Shown: in pieces, positions 52,682-61,230 of the stretch
How positions within the stretch are numbered: position 1 is the first letter of the stretch
Layout of the letters: each line of letters begins with the position of its first letter
Assembly (NCBI RefSeq): GCF_004000435.1
Contig: NZ_RBVZ01000003.1
Location: 248,001 to 312,000, forward strand
Reading direction: 5' to 3'
Source: Alexandriicola marinus
GTDB lineage: Bacteria; Pseudomonadota; Alphaproteobacteria; Rhodobacterales; Rhodobacteraceae
DNA: 64,000 bases
Program-made: the position numbers and the translations under genes
The notes under the pieces: generated by a model
Databases searched by the model: none
Told to the model about the DNA's origin: nothing
Seen by the model: only the letters and a program-made list of their open reading frames with translations

Positions 52682-53868
52682 GCGGCCGCCTTCCGGGTCT
52701 GCGCGTTGGTCACGCGGTAGTAGTCCTGTGCCGCGGCAACGCCCGATCCCAGCGTGATATCAAGGCCAAGATCGACCATGCACATCTCGGCCGTCGCGAT
52801 CCCCGACAGGGCCATGACATCCGTCATGCTGCCAAGATGGCCGATGCGGAACACCTTGCCCGCAACCTCGCCCAGGCCCGTGCCGAAGGCCACGCCATAG
52901 GCCTCTGCCGCGTGGGAGACGATGCGGGTCGCGTCGAACCCGTCCGGCGTGCGGATCGCGCTGACCGTATCGGATTGCACCTCCGGCGTCGCCGCGCACA
53001 GCTCCAGCCCCCAAGCCGCGACGGCCTGTCGCACGCCCGTCGCGATGCGGTGATGGCGGGCGAAAACTTGATCCAACCCTTCCGACAGGAGCATCTCGCA
53101 GGCCAGGTTCAGCCCGTTCAAGAGACCCACAGCAGGGTTGTAGGGATAGGCATTGGCCGCGTATCCGCGCGCCATGTCATGTACGTCGAAAAAGGTGCGG
53201 GGAAGTCGGGCCGTCGCGGTCGCCTCCATCGCGCGGGCGCTGAACCCAAGGATCGCAAGCCCCGGCGGCAGCATGAAGCCCTTCTGCGAGCCCGTCACCG
53301 CGATGTCGATGCCCCAGTCGTCGAAGCGGAAGTCTATCGAGGCGATGGAACTCACCCCATCGACGAAAAGCATCGCGGGGTGCCGGGCCGCATCCATTGC
53401 CGCGCGGATCGCCGCGATGTCAGAGCGGACGCCGGTCGCGGTCTCGTTATGGGTGGCCAGAACAGCGCGGATCTCGTGGCCGGTATCGGCGGCGAGCGCC
53501 TCTTCGATGCGGTCAGCGGGGATGCCGTGACCCCAGGGCGTTTCGATGATCTGCACGGTCAGGCCGTGGCGCTGGCACATGTCGATCCAGCGATGGCTGA
53601 ACATGCCATTGCGGGCCGCCAGAACGGTATCGCCAGCCGAGAGCGTGTTGGTGATCGCCGCTTCCCAGCCACCCGTCCCGGTCGAGGGAAAGATGAACAC
53701 CTCGGCCGCTTCGCTTTGCAGAACCCGGCGCACGCCGTCGCGGGCGGGGTGCAGGATTTGCCCGAACAGCGGCGACCGGTGATCGATCGTCGGCATGTCG
53801 CAGGCCTTCCGCAGCGCCTCGGGGATATTGGTGGGGCCGGGAATGAAGACGGGGTTCTGGAAGCTCAT
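52678..53868 (-). CDS. bhcA: Aspartate-glyoxylate aminotransferase
   Basis: A 396-residue class V PLP aminotransferase. The Lys is in AVTGSQKGFMLPPGL, and the N terminus reads PVFIPGPTNIPEALRKAC with IDHRSPLFG. BhcA uses aspartate to turn glyoxylate into glycine, regenerating oxaloacetate, the first step of the cycle that makes a C4 compound from two glyoxylate. It is the first gene of the operon, divergent from bhcR with a regulatory gap of 168 bp. Confidence 0.93.
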   Translation of the reverse strand: MSFQNPVFIPGPTNIPEALRKACDMPTIDHRSPLFGQILHPARDGVRRVLQSEAAEVFIFPSTGTGGWEAAITNTLSAGDTVLAARNGMFSHRWIDMCQRHGLTVQIIETPWGHGIPADRIEEALAADTGHEIRAVLATHNETATGVRSDIAAIRAAMDAARHPAMLFVDGVSSIASIDFRFDDWGIDIAVTGSQKGFMLPPGLAILGFSARAMEATATARLPRTFFDVHDMARGYAANAYPYNPAVGLLNGLNLACEMLLSEGLDQVFARHHRIATGVRQAVAAWGLELCAATPEVQSDTVSAIRTPDGFDATRIVSHAAEAYGVAFGTGLGEVAGKVFRIGHLGSMTDVMALSGIATAEMCMVDLGLDITLGSGVAAAQDYYRVTNAQTRKAAA

Positions 53869-53924
53869 GGCTCTGTCCTTTTAGATTGGGATCACCCTAG
53901 GCCTGGGCTGGACAGGAGGAAACT

Positions 53925-53947
53925 TTTTTGAAATTGTTTTTCAAAAA
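53925..53947. promoter_or_regulatory. Palindrome TTTTTGAAA-N5-TTTCAAAAA in the bhcA-bhcR gap
   Basis: A perfect 9-bp inverted repeat, 57 bp before bhcA. Its arms resemble those of the second repeat at 53988-54006. BhcR, an IclR-type regulator reported to respond to glyoxylate, is encoded next to it, so this is a candidate BhcR operator. Confidence 0.65.
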
Positions 53948-53987
53948 CGATGTTGCAGAATAATAGTATCTATATCAGTGACTTAAG

Positions 53988-54006
53988 TTTTTCATGATAT
54001 GAAAAA
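53988..54006. promoter_or_regulatory. Palindrome TTTTTCAT-N3-ATGAAAAA in the bhcA-bhcR gap
   Basis: A perfect 8-bp inverted repeat about 30 bp before the bhcR start. A shorter palindrome, TCATTAATGA, follows at 54012-54021. Together with the repeat at 53925 it suggests two BhcR sites, one near each promoter. Confidence 0.6.
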
Positions 54007-54036
54007 TATATTCATTAATGATACGGAGGCAATAAC

Positions 54037-54873
54037 TTGGGTGACACCGCAGCCGAATCCACCCCGCGTCGCGCCCGAGGTCGACCGCGCGGATGGGATG
54101 ACAAGACAGAACAGAACACGATCAAGTCGCTTGATCGCGCAATGGCCGTCTTCGAGTATCTGAGCGAGAATCCGGGCCTTGCCCTGTCCGAGATCGCGAC
54201 CCGGATGGGCCAGTCGCCCGCCACGATCTACCGGATCCTCGTGACCCTCGAAGGGCGCGGTCTCGTGGAATTCGATGCCGGTGCGCAGGTCTGGCATATC
54301 GGCTCGCGAGCCTTCGTCATCGGGGCGCGCTTCCTTCGCCGCACCAGCCTTGTGGAACGGGCGCGCCCCTTTCTTCGGCAGCTGATGGAAGAGACGGGCG
54401 AGACCGCCAATCTTGGCATCGTTCAGGGTGCGAATGTCCTGTTCGTCAGCCAGGTGGAGACACAGGCGACGATCCGGGCCTTCTTTGCGCCGGGCACCTT
54501 GTCACCGCTGCATTCCTCGGGGATCGGCAAGGCGCTTCTGTCACAGATGGATCCGGCGCGGCGCGACCGGCTCCTGGGGCACGATCCGCTCGAGGCGTTT
54601 ACGCCGCATACGCTGACCGACAGGCAGGCGCTGTCCGCTGACCTCGACCGCGCCCGCGCGCTGGGCTTTGCCGAGGACCGGGAGGAAAAGAACCTCGGCA
54701 TGCGCTGCATCGCGGCCCCCGTCTTCGACATTCATGACGAGGCGGTGGCCGGCATCTCGGTCTCGGGGCCGACAAGCCGGATGCCGGAGGAGGCGGTGCC
54801 TGCATTGGGCCGCGCCGTGGCCGGGGCGGCGCGCAACCTGACGCTCGCCTTGGGTGGCACGGCCCCGGCCTGA
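54037..54873 (+). CDS. bhcR: IclR-family regulator of the beta-hydroxyaspartate cycle
   Basis: A 278-residue IclR protein. Winged HTH at about residues 30-90 (SLDRAMAVFEYLSENPGLALSEIATRMGQSPATIYRIL) and an effector-binding GAF-like domain (FVSQVETQATIRAFFAPG, LHSSGIGKALL, GMRCIAAPVFD). The start is TTG 54037 with GGAGG 7 nt upstream. The position and the partner genes match BhcR of Paracoccus, which binds glyoxylate. The stop lies 3 bp from that of the convergent BNR gene. Confidence 0.9.
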   Translation: MGDTAAESTPRRARGRPRGWDDKTEQNTIKSLDRAMAVFEYLSENPGLALSEIATRMGQSPATIYRILVTLEGRGLVEFDAGAQVWHIGSRAFVIGARFLRRTSLVERARPFLRQLMEETGETANLGIVQGANVLFVSQVETQATIRAFFAPGTLSPLHSSGIGKALLSQMDPARRDRLLGHDPLEAFTPHTLTDRQALSADLDRARALGFAEDREEKNLGMRCIAAPVFDIHDEAVAGISVSGPTSRMPEEAVPALGRAVAGAARNLTLALGGTAPA

Positions 54874-54876
54874 GGC

Positions 54877-56034
54877 TCAGGCCCGGTCGAGAACCTCGAC
54901 CGACAGGATCGTGGGCAGGTGGCGGGCGATCTCGTCCCAGCTGTCGCCTTCATCGAGGCTCGCAAAGACGGAGCCGCTGTTCGTGCCGAAGTAGAGGCCC
55001 ACCGGATCGCGGGTGTCACCCGCCATCGCCTGCCGCAGGACGGTGAAGAAGCAGCCCTCTTGCGGCAGGCCGTCGCGCATTGCCTGCCAACTGGCCCCGC
55101 CATCGCGCGACCGCCAGACGGCGGCGGCGGCATCGGGCGGAAAGCGCCCGGCCATGTCGCCGTTCAGGGGCAGGGTCCAGAGCGTGTCGGGATCGCGGGG
55201 ATGGACCCGGATCGGAAAGCCGAAGGTCGAGGGAAGGCCCTCGGTGATGTCATCCCAACTGCGCCCGCCATCGGCCGACCGCCAGACGCCGTGGTGGTTC
55301 TGCTGATAAAGCACGTCGCCATCGCCGGGCGCGCGCATCATGTTGTGGATGCAATGCCCCGTCTCGCCGTCGCGGGGGGCTGCGGGATGGTCATGGCCCT
55401 CGCAGGCCTCGGCGTTCGACAGGCGATTGCGCCTGTCCCATGTCGCGCCGCCGTCCTCGGTCGCAAAGACGCCGGCTGCGGAAATGCCGATCCACATCTT
55501 GGCCTTGTCGTCGGGATGCGGGACGATCGTGTGCAGGACAAGGCCCGCCGCGCCGCCGTGCCAGCTCTCGGCTGAGGGGTGGTTCGTCAGCCCTTCGACC
55601 TTGGTCCATGTCGCGCCGTCATCATCGCTGACCAGAAGGCGCGCGGGCTTGGTTCCCGCATAAAGCCGGCCCTCGTCGCGGCACAGGCTCCAGATCTGGG
55701 TGAAGTCGTCGCCATGGGGCAGGGGCTCGCCGGTCCAGCCGACCATGGCGGCGAAATCGGGGTCGTTGACCGCCCAGTCATCCAGTGTTCCGGTGGTCAG
55801 CCGGGTAAGGGCCCAGTCGGTGCCATTCTCGCTTCGCCAGACGCCCGCGCCGTGGAAATCGCCGCCGCCCGCGGCCCAGATCATGCCCGTCGCCGGGTCG
55901 CCGGCCATGTGATTGATCGTCCAGCCACCGCAGAACGGGCCGTGAGCGCGCCAGCCGGACCTGTCGGTCCCGCCCGACAGCAGGAACGCGCCCTTCGTGG
56001 TGCCTACAAGGAGGGTGATCCCGGGTTCAGCCAT
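54877..56034 (-). CDS. BNR/Asp-box beta-propeller protein
   Basis: A 385-residue protein with at least five Asp-box motifs of SxDxGxTW type (SDDDGATW, TEDGGATW, SADGGRSW, SRDGGASW, SLDEGDSW), predicting a sialidase-like propeller. No signal peptide, so cytoplasmic. Sialidase activity is unlikely: the arginine triad was not found and many such proteins are not sialidases. It follows the sugar operon after 56 bp. It may have a sugar-lactonase-like or unknown role in the same pathway. Confidence 0.72.
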   Translation of the reverse strand: MAEPGITLLVGTTKGAFLLSGGTDRSGWRAHGPFCGGWTINHMAGDPATGMIWAAGGGDFHGAGVWRSENGTDWALTRLTTGTLDDWAVNDPDFAAMVGWTGEPLPHGDDFTQIWSLCRDEGRLYAGTKPARLLVSDDDGATWTKVEGLTNHPSAESWHGGAAGLVLHTIVPHPDDKAKMWIGISAAGVFATEDGGATWDRRNRLSNAEACEGHDHPAAPRDGETGHCIHNMMRAPGDGDVLYQQNHHGVWRSADGGRSWDDITEGLPSTFGFPIRVHPRDPDTLWTLPLNGDMAGRFPPDAAAAVWRSRDGGASWQAMRDGLPQEGCFFTVLRQAMAGDTRDPVGLYFGTNSGSVFASLDEGDSWDEIARHLPTILSVEVLDRA

Positions 56035-56090
56035 GACGAGACCTCATATTGATGGGCAATATTATCAACGGTCCCCCGGAACGCCTAATG

Positions 56091-57107
56091 TCAAAGCGTG
56101 ATGGCGTGACCCTTGCGAATGCTTTCATCGGCGGCAATGCAGATCCTGAGCGAACTGACCGCGTCGGCCATGTGGCGCGACAGGTCGATATCCTCGGCGA
56201 TCGCGCGCAGCAGATAGGCCTGTTCCGCATCGCACAGCGCCTGATGCCCCGGCTCGTCATCGAGCGCGATCATCTGGTCTCCGCCGGGGCGGTGCACGAG
56301 GATGCCGCCAACCTTGGTGTGGCCATCGATATCGGCGCTGTCGCCCTTGTCGGCATCAAGGATCGAGACCGATCCGTTGGGGCTGACGATATCTTTCACG
56401 AAGAACGCGGTTTCCGACATCATCGGCCCCCAGCCCGCCTCGTACCAGCCGACAGAGCCATCCTCGAACACGACCTGAAGCTGGCCGTAGTTGTACATGT
56501 CTGGGGCGATCTCGTCCGACAAGCGCAGGCCGATGCCCTGAACGCGCACCGGCCGCGCGTCGGTGACTTGGCACATCACGTCGACGTAATGAACGCCGCA
56601 ATCGACAAGCGGGCTTGTCGTCTTCATCAGCGATTTGTGGGTGTCCCATTCCGCGCCGGAGGATTGCTGGTTGAGGTTCATCCGGAACACGTAAGGACCG
56701 CCAAGGCTACGGGCCTCGTCGATCAGGCGGACCCATGAGGGGTGATGTCGCAGGATATAGCCCACCGCCAGTTTGCGGTTGAGGCGGGTCGCCGTTTCGA
56801 CCACCCGCTCGGCATCGGCGACAGTCGTGGCGAGCGGCTTTTCCACAAAGACATGGGCGCCCGCCTCCATCGCGCGGATCGCGTAATCGGCGTGGCTGTC
56901 GGAATAGGTGGCGATCACGACAAGGTCGGGACCGGTTTCCATGCCTGCCTCGAAGCTGTTGAACCGCGGGTAGCGGGCCAGAGCCTCGGGCAGATCGACA
57001 TCCGACCGGTTCACGAGGCCCACGATTTCGGACCCGTCGAGGGCATGATGGGCCAGCGCATGAGACCGGCCCATGTTGCCAAGGCCCACGATCAGAACGC
57101 GTGTCAT
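56091..57107 (-). CDS. Gfo/Idh/MocA-family oxidoreductase 1
   Basis: A 338-residue protein with N-terminal Rossmann motif VLIVGLGNMGRSHALAH and AGAHVFVEKPLATTVADAERVV (the Lys-Pro pair of the active site), then a C-terminal alpha/beta domain with CGVHYVDVM. These enzymes oxidise or reduce sugars, inositols and pseudosaccharides with NAD(P). Its start overlaps the next gene upstream by 4 bp (ATGA). It is shorter than the other two and probably acts on a different intermediate. Confidence 0.88.
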   Translation of the reverse strand: MTRVLIVGLGNMGRSHALAHHALDGSEIVGLVNRSDVDLPEALARYPRFNSFEAGMETGPDLVVIATYSDSHADYAIRAMEAGAHVFVEKPLATTVADAERVVETATRLNRKLAVGYILRHHPSWVRLIDEARSLGGPYVFRMNLNQQSSGAEWDTHKSLMKTTSPLVDCGVHYVDVMCQVTDARPVRVQGIGLRLSDEIAPDMYNYGQLQVVFEDGSVGWYEAGWGPMMSETAFFVKDIVSPNGSVSILDADKGDSADIDGHTKVGGILVHRPGGDQMIALDDEPGHQALCDAEQAYLLRAIAEDIDLSRHMADAVSSLRICIAADESIRKGHAITL

Positions 57108-58222
57108 GGTGTGTCTCCCGGAAGGTGCCGCACGGCGCCGATATCTACAGGCCGCCCCGTGCGGGACGATTCAATCGCCGCGAAACACAGGGCAAGGCTT
57201 TGCAGGTTCTCGCGCGCGCCATTGCCCGGTTCGCGATCCTCTTCGATGGCGCAGAGAAGCTCCCCCATCGCGCCGCGGAACCCGTCGTTGAACCATGTGC
57301 CGGTCAGCGTAGGCGAGGCCCGGCCCTCTGCCGTGGTCAGCGTGACGACCTGCTCTCCCAGCGATTCCCCGATGCTCGACAGGCTGCCGTCGGTGCCGGT
57401 GATCTGCGTGGTGTCGCGGGGCCCGTGTGGCGTGGCGCCGTCAAACACTAGGCTTGCCTGTCCGTCGTCAAGCTCCACCAGAGCCTGCGCCAGCAGGGGT
57501 GGCCGCGGGGTCTGACCGGCGGCGCGCGCCGTCGAGGCGCTGACCCTGCGGATACGGTCCCCGGCGATCGAGACCAGAAAGTCGAACCAGTGAACCCCGA
57601 AATCATACAGGATCAGGTCGTCGATATCCTCGAACGGTGTGCCCTTGATCCATGAATGATCCCAACCGATCGAGACATGCGCACTGCGCAGCGTGCCCAG
57701 ATGCCCGCCCCTGACGGCCCCGCGCATCCAGGCGTGATGGGGCGACCAGCGGCCGTTCTGGTTCACGGCGAGTTTCACGCCCTTCGCCTCGGCCAGCGCG
57801 ACCAGCCGCTCCCCGTCGTCAAGGGAGGTCACGAAGGGTTTCTGGCTCAGAACATGTTTGCCGGCCTCGAGCGCTGCCTCGATGATCGGAAGCCGCGCGG
57901 CGGGATAGGGCGTGATGTCGACCACGTCGATTTCCGGATCGGCAAGGACTGTGGCCCAGTCATCGGTAACCCGGGCCTGCGGGTAGAACCTGGCGGCCTT
58001 GTCTTCTGCCTTCGACAGCGTGCGATTGCAGATCGTGGTGACGTTCCACCCGGCGGTGCGACAGGCGTCAAGATGACTGACCGAAATGCCGCCCGCCCCG
58101 ATCAGCCCGATCCTCGGGCTGTCATCGCGGGGCGAGGGGGGCTGGTAGGCGATATCGGGGGCCGCGATCTCGGCGACCTTGGCCGCGCGCAGGGCATAGG
58201 TGTCGGTATCGGCCTCGCTCAT
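57104..58222 (-). CDS. Gfo/Idh/MocA-family oxidoreductase 2
   Basis: A 372-residue protein with Rossmann motif RIGLIGAGGISVSHLDA, AGKHVLSQKPFVTSLDDGERLV and IGWDHSWIKGT, YDFGVHWFDFLVS. It has a 30-residue N-terminal extension relative to the others. The EKP motif reads SQKP, which leaves the catalytic Lys. Coupled to both neighbours by 4-bp overlaps. Substrate unknown. Confidence 0.88.
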   Translation of the reverse strand: MSEADTDTYALRAAKVAEIAAPDIAYQPPSPRDDSPRIGLIGAGGISVSHLDACRTAGWNVTTICNRTLSKAEDKAARFYPQARVTDDWATVLADPEIDVVDITPYPAARLPIIEAALEAGKHVLSQKPFVTSLDDGERLVALAEAKGVKLAVNQNGRWSPHHAWMRGAVRGGHLGTLRSAHVSIGWDHSWIKGTPFEDIDDLILYDFGVHWFDFLVSIAGDRIRRVSASTARAAGQTPRPPLLAQALVELDDGQASLVFDGATPHGPRDTTQITGTDGSLSSIGESLGEQVVTLTTAEGRASPTLTGTWFNDGFRGAMGELLCAIEEDREPGNGARENLQSLALCFAAIESSRTGRPVDIGAVRHLPGDTP

Positions 58223-59295
58223 GGCAAGAGGTCCAGCGTGCGTTTCTGCGCGGCCGAGGCGGCGGCGGTATCGACGATGCGCTGCGCGGTCAGGCAGAGC
58301 GCGGGATCAAGCGGTCCGCCCACAGGTTCCCCGCGCGCGATGCAGCCGAGAACGTATTCGATGGCGTTGCGTTCGCCCTCGGGCAGCGGATCGGCGGGAA
58401 TCGGATGCACCTCGGGCCGGGCGCGGGTCTGGACGGTGACGTGATCGGCGTAATCCTCGCTTGCGATCGTGCCGTCGCTGCCCACGAAAACGAACCCGCA
58501 GCGCGGCTGCGGTTGACGCGCCCATGGGTCGGTGAAGGTGCCCCAGCGCGTTTCCATCTTTGACAGGCCCCTGGCATAGCGGCAGATGGTGATCGAATGC
58601 TGATCGACCTCGATCCCCGGCGTCTCGTCCACAACGCAGGTCACCTCGAGCGGCGCCTCACCATTCATGTACCACGTGCCGAGCGTTGCTCCGTAGCCGA
58701 GGTAATCCAGAAGGCTCCCGCCGCCCGAGGCCTTCTTGTACCACCAGCTGTCCGGTTTCTGGCGTTCGACCTCTTCAGGGCTCACCTCGACCTTGTCGGC
58801 CAGATGGTAAAGCGGGCCGCGATTGCCATCGTAGAAATGCACCTCGATCAGTTCACCGATCAGCCCCTCGTCGATCAGCCGCTTGGCCGTCACATGGCTT
58901 TCGACCCAGCGTAGAGGCCAGTTGATCGCCATCTGTTTGCCGGTGCCCTCCATCGCGGCGATCATCCGGCGCGCATCATCGGTGCTGGCCGCAAAGGGTT
59001 TTTCCACAAAGACGTGGCAGCCATGCGGGGCGAGCCGTTCGGTATAGGCCGCGTGATCTGCCGTTGCCGCGCAGAGGATCGCCATGTCATAGGGCCCGGC
59101 GGCCATGCAGGCATCGAAGTCGGTGAAAAGGCGATCCTCCGGCACGCCGAAGGCCTCGGCCGCGATCCGCATCTTCGCCCGGTCGGGGTCGAAAAGAGCG
59201 GCGATCTCGGCCTCGGGATGGTCGTGGACGAGCCGCAGGAGATCGCCCATATGCATGTGATCGAAGCTGATGCCTGCGATGCGGAACGGGGCCAT
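58219..59295 (-). CDS. Gfo/Idh/MocA-family oxidoreductase 3
   Basis: A 358-residue protein starting MAPFRIAGISFDHMHMGDLL. The Rossmann GxGxxG is degenerate (AGISFDHMHMG), which could alter cofactor binding. CHVFVEKPFAASTDDARRMI and SWWYKKASGGGSLLDYLGYG follow. It overlaps oxidoreductase 2 by 4 bp and follows the permease gene by 10 bp. The long acidic middle (EVHFYDGNRGPLYHLADKVEVS) is typical of sugar or inositol dehydrogenases in catabolic operons. Confidence 0.87.
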   Translation of the reverse strand: MAPFRIAGISFDHMHMGDLLRLVHDHPEAEIAALFDPDRAKMRIAAEAFGVPEDRLFTDFDACMAAGPYDMAILCAATADHAAYTERLAPHGCHVFVEKPFAASTDDARRMIAAMEGTGKQMAINWPLRWVESHVTAKRLIDEGLIGELIEVHFYDGNRGPLYHLADKVEVSPEEVERQKPDSWWYKKASGGGSLLDYLGYGATLGTWYMNGEAPLEVTCVVDETPGIEVDQHSITICRYARGLSKMETRWGTFTDPWARQPQPRCGFVFVGSDGTIASEDYADHVTVQTRARPEVHPIPADPLPEGERNAIEYVLGCIARGEPVGGPLDPALCLTAQRIVDTAAASAAQKRTLDLLP

Positions 59296-59305
59296 GTCTG
59301 CCTCC

Positions 59306-60283
59306 CTAGCGTTGATCGGTGAGCCGCACGTAAAGCGCGGTGACGAACAGGATGATCAGCCCGAAGAGGATGCGCCGCGCGCCCTCGGGCATCTGAAGAA
59401 GCGTGAGAAGCGTGCCCAGAACCGTCAGGATCAGTGCGCCCACGATGGTGCCGGCATAGCCGCCCCGACCGCCGAAGATGGATGTGCCGCCCACCACGGC
59501 CGCCGCGATCGAGGGCAGCATCAGCGGATTGGCAAGGCTCAGCGAGGGGGCCTTGATCAGCCCCACGTAAAGAAGCCCGGCGATGCCGGCGATCAGCGCC
59601 GACAGGACATAGAGCGCCATATAGACCTGCCAGGCCCGGACGCCCGACAGCTTGGCCGCACGTTCGTTCGATCCCAAGGCGTAAAGCAACCGACCGAACC
59701 CTGTGCGCCGCTGGCCCCAGAGGATCAGGATGGCAAAGGGGATGAATAGGACCAGCGCGTTGGGAAACCCCCACGTCCGCCCGGTGCCGAGCCAGGCGAG
59801 GAATTCCGGCACCTCCGATCCGGTCGCGATGACGAACCGCTGATAGACCTGAAGGCAGCCCGTCCCGATCAGCCCCGTGCCCAGCGTCATGATCAACGGG
59901 TGAACCCGGGCAAAGGCCACGCCGATCCCGTTTGCCAGACCCATGAGGATGGCGGGGATCAGGCTCAGGAGGATGGCCCCCGTCGGCCCGTAGACCGGCA
60001 CCAGCGTCGCCATGACGAACGAGGTGATCGTGGCCACGATCCCCGCCGAAAGGTCGATCCCGCCGGTCAGCATCGTCAGCGTCTGACAGGCGGCCAGCAT
60101 TGCCAGCGGGATCGCGAATTTCACCGTGTTGCCCAGCCAGCGTTCGTTGACGATGCCGGGGCGCATGAATTCGAGGATGCCGATCAGGACGATCAGCAAG
60201 AGGATCAGCGGGATCACCGGGTTGTCCCGCATGAAGCGGCCGAGCCGTTTCAGGAATGTCGTGTCCGGGGCAAGCGTCGTCAT
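59306..60283 (-). CDS. Sugar ABC transporter permease (CUT2 type), first of two
   Basis: A 325-residue membrane protein with about eight helices. Family signs are GGIDLSAGIVATITSFVMA (near residue 75), GFGRLLYALGSNERAAKLSGVRAWQV (coupling loop) and VVGGTSIFGGRGG. Overlaps the other permease gene by 4 bp (ATGA). The two permeases probably form a heterodimer. Confidence 0.9.
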   Translation of the reverse strand: MTTLAPDTTFLKRLGRFMRDNPVIPLILLLIVLIGILEFMRPGIVNERWLGNTVKFAIPLAMLAACQTLTMLTGGIDLSAGIVATITSFVMATLVPVYGPTGAILLSLIPAILMGLANGIGVAFARVHPLIMTLGTGLIGTGCLQVYQRFVIATGSEVPEFLAWLGTGRTWGFPNALVLFIPFAILILWGQRRTGFGRLLYALGSNERAAKLSGVRAWQVYMALYVLSALIAGIAGLLYVGLIKAPSLSLANPLMLPSIAAAVVGGTSIFGGRGGYAGTIVGALILTVLGTLLTLLQMPEGARRILFGLIILFVTALYVRLTDQR

Positions 60284-61230
60284 GATCGCGCACTCCTTAT
60301 CGCCAGAACCCCGCCCAGCATCACGACGGCCACCATGATCGTGCCCTCCACGATGGTCGTGACGTTGGGATCGACCGACATCAGCGTCAGGTCCATCCGC
60401 ACCAGCCGCAGGATGAAGACGGCGACGATGGGTCCGATCAGCCCGCCCTTGCCACCGCCAAGAACGACACCGCCAAGGACGACCGCCGCGACGCTGGCCA
60501 GAAGGTAGGGGCCGGGGATCGGCTCACCGATGCCGGTGCTCATGGTCAGACTCAGCCCGCCCATCGCGGCAAACAGCCCGCAGATCGCATAGGCGATGAT
60601 CCGGGTCCGGCCCACCGCGATGCCCGAGCGAAAGGCTGCGTTCTCATCGCTGCCGATCGCATAGATCGACAGGCCCAGGCGCGACCGCCGCAGCGGTATC
60701 CAGACGACCAGCACACAGACGGCAAGCACGATCAGCGCCTTGGGTATACCCAGAAGCCCCGTGCCACCGACGATCAGCGCTTCGAGCCAGTCGGCCGCGG
60801 CGCCCCCCGGGGCATTGAGGATCAGAAGGGCCACGCCCTCCCAGACAAAGAGCATGGCGAGGGTCACGACGATGTCGGGCACCTTCGTGATCACGATCAG
60901 AGCGCCGTTGATCGCGCCCATGATCACCCCGATGACGAGGACGAGGATCACGATGGGAATGGCCATCGCGTCGCTTGCGCCCTGCATCAGAACGGCCGCG
61001 GTGACGCTGGCGACCGCCATCATCGAGGCGACCGACAGATCGATCCCGCCGGCGATCACCACGACGGCCATCGCAGCGGTCGCGAAGGCGAAGGGCAGGG
61101 ACGCGCGCGCCAGCGATTCCACGCCCGATGCGCCGAAGTCCGGCTGGATGATCTTCGTCACCACGAACAAGAGCGCCAGAACGACGAACAGACCCATGGT
61201 CCAGCGGTTCTTCGAGATGAGACGCATCAT
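60280..61230 (-). CDS. Sugar ABC transporter permease (CUT2 type), second of two
   Basis: A 316-residue membrane protein: IAGGIDLSVASMMAVASVTAAVL, RSRLGLSIYAIGSDENAAFRSGIAVGRT and VVLGGVVLGGGKGG. Same fold as its partner encoded downstream. Its start overlaps the ATPase gene by 4 bp. Heterodimeric CUT2 permeases are found in importers for autoinducer-2, rhamnose and several pentoses and polyols, so the ligand is not certain. Confidence 0.9.
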   Translation of the reverse strand: MMRLISKNRWTMGLFVVLALLFVVTKIIQPDFGASGVESLARASLPFAFATAAMAVVVIAGGIDLSVASMMAVASVTAAVLMQGASDAMAIPIVILVLVIGVIMGAINGALIVITKVPDIVVTLAMLFVWEGVALLILNAPGGAAADWLEALIVGGTGLLGIPKALIVLAVCVLVVWIPLRRSRLGLSIYAIGSDENAAFRSGIAVGRTRIIAYAICGLFAAMGGLSLTMSTGIGEPIPGPYLLASVAAVVLGGVVLGGGKGGLIGPIVAVFILRLVRMDLTLMSVDPNVTTIVEGTIMVAVVMLGGVLAIRSARS

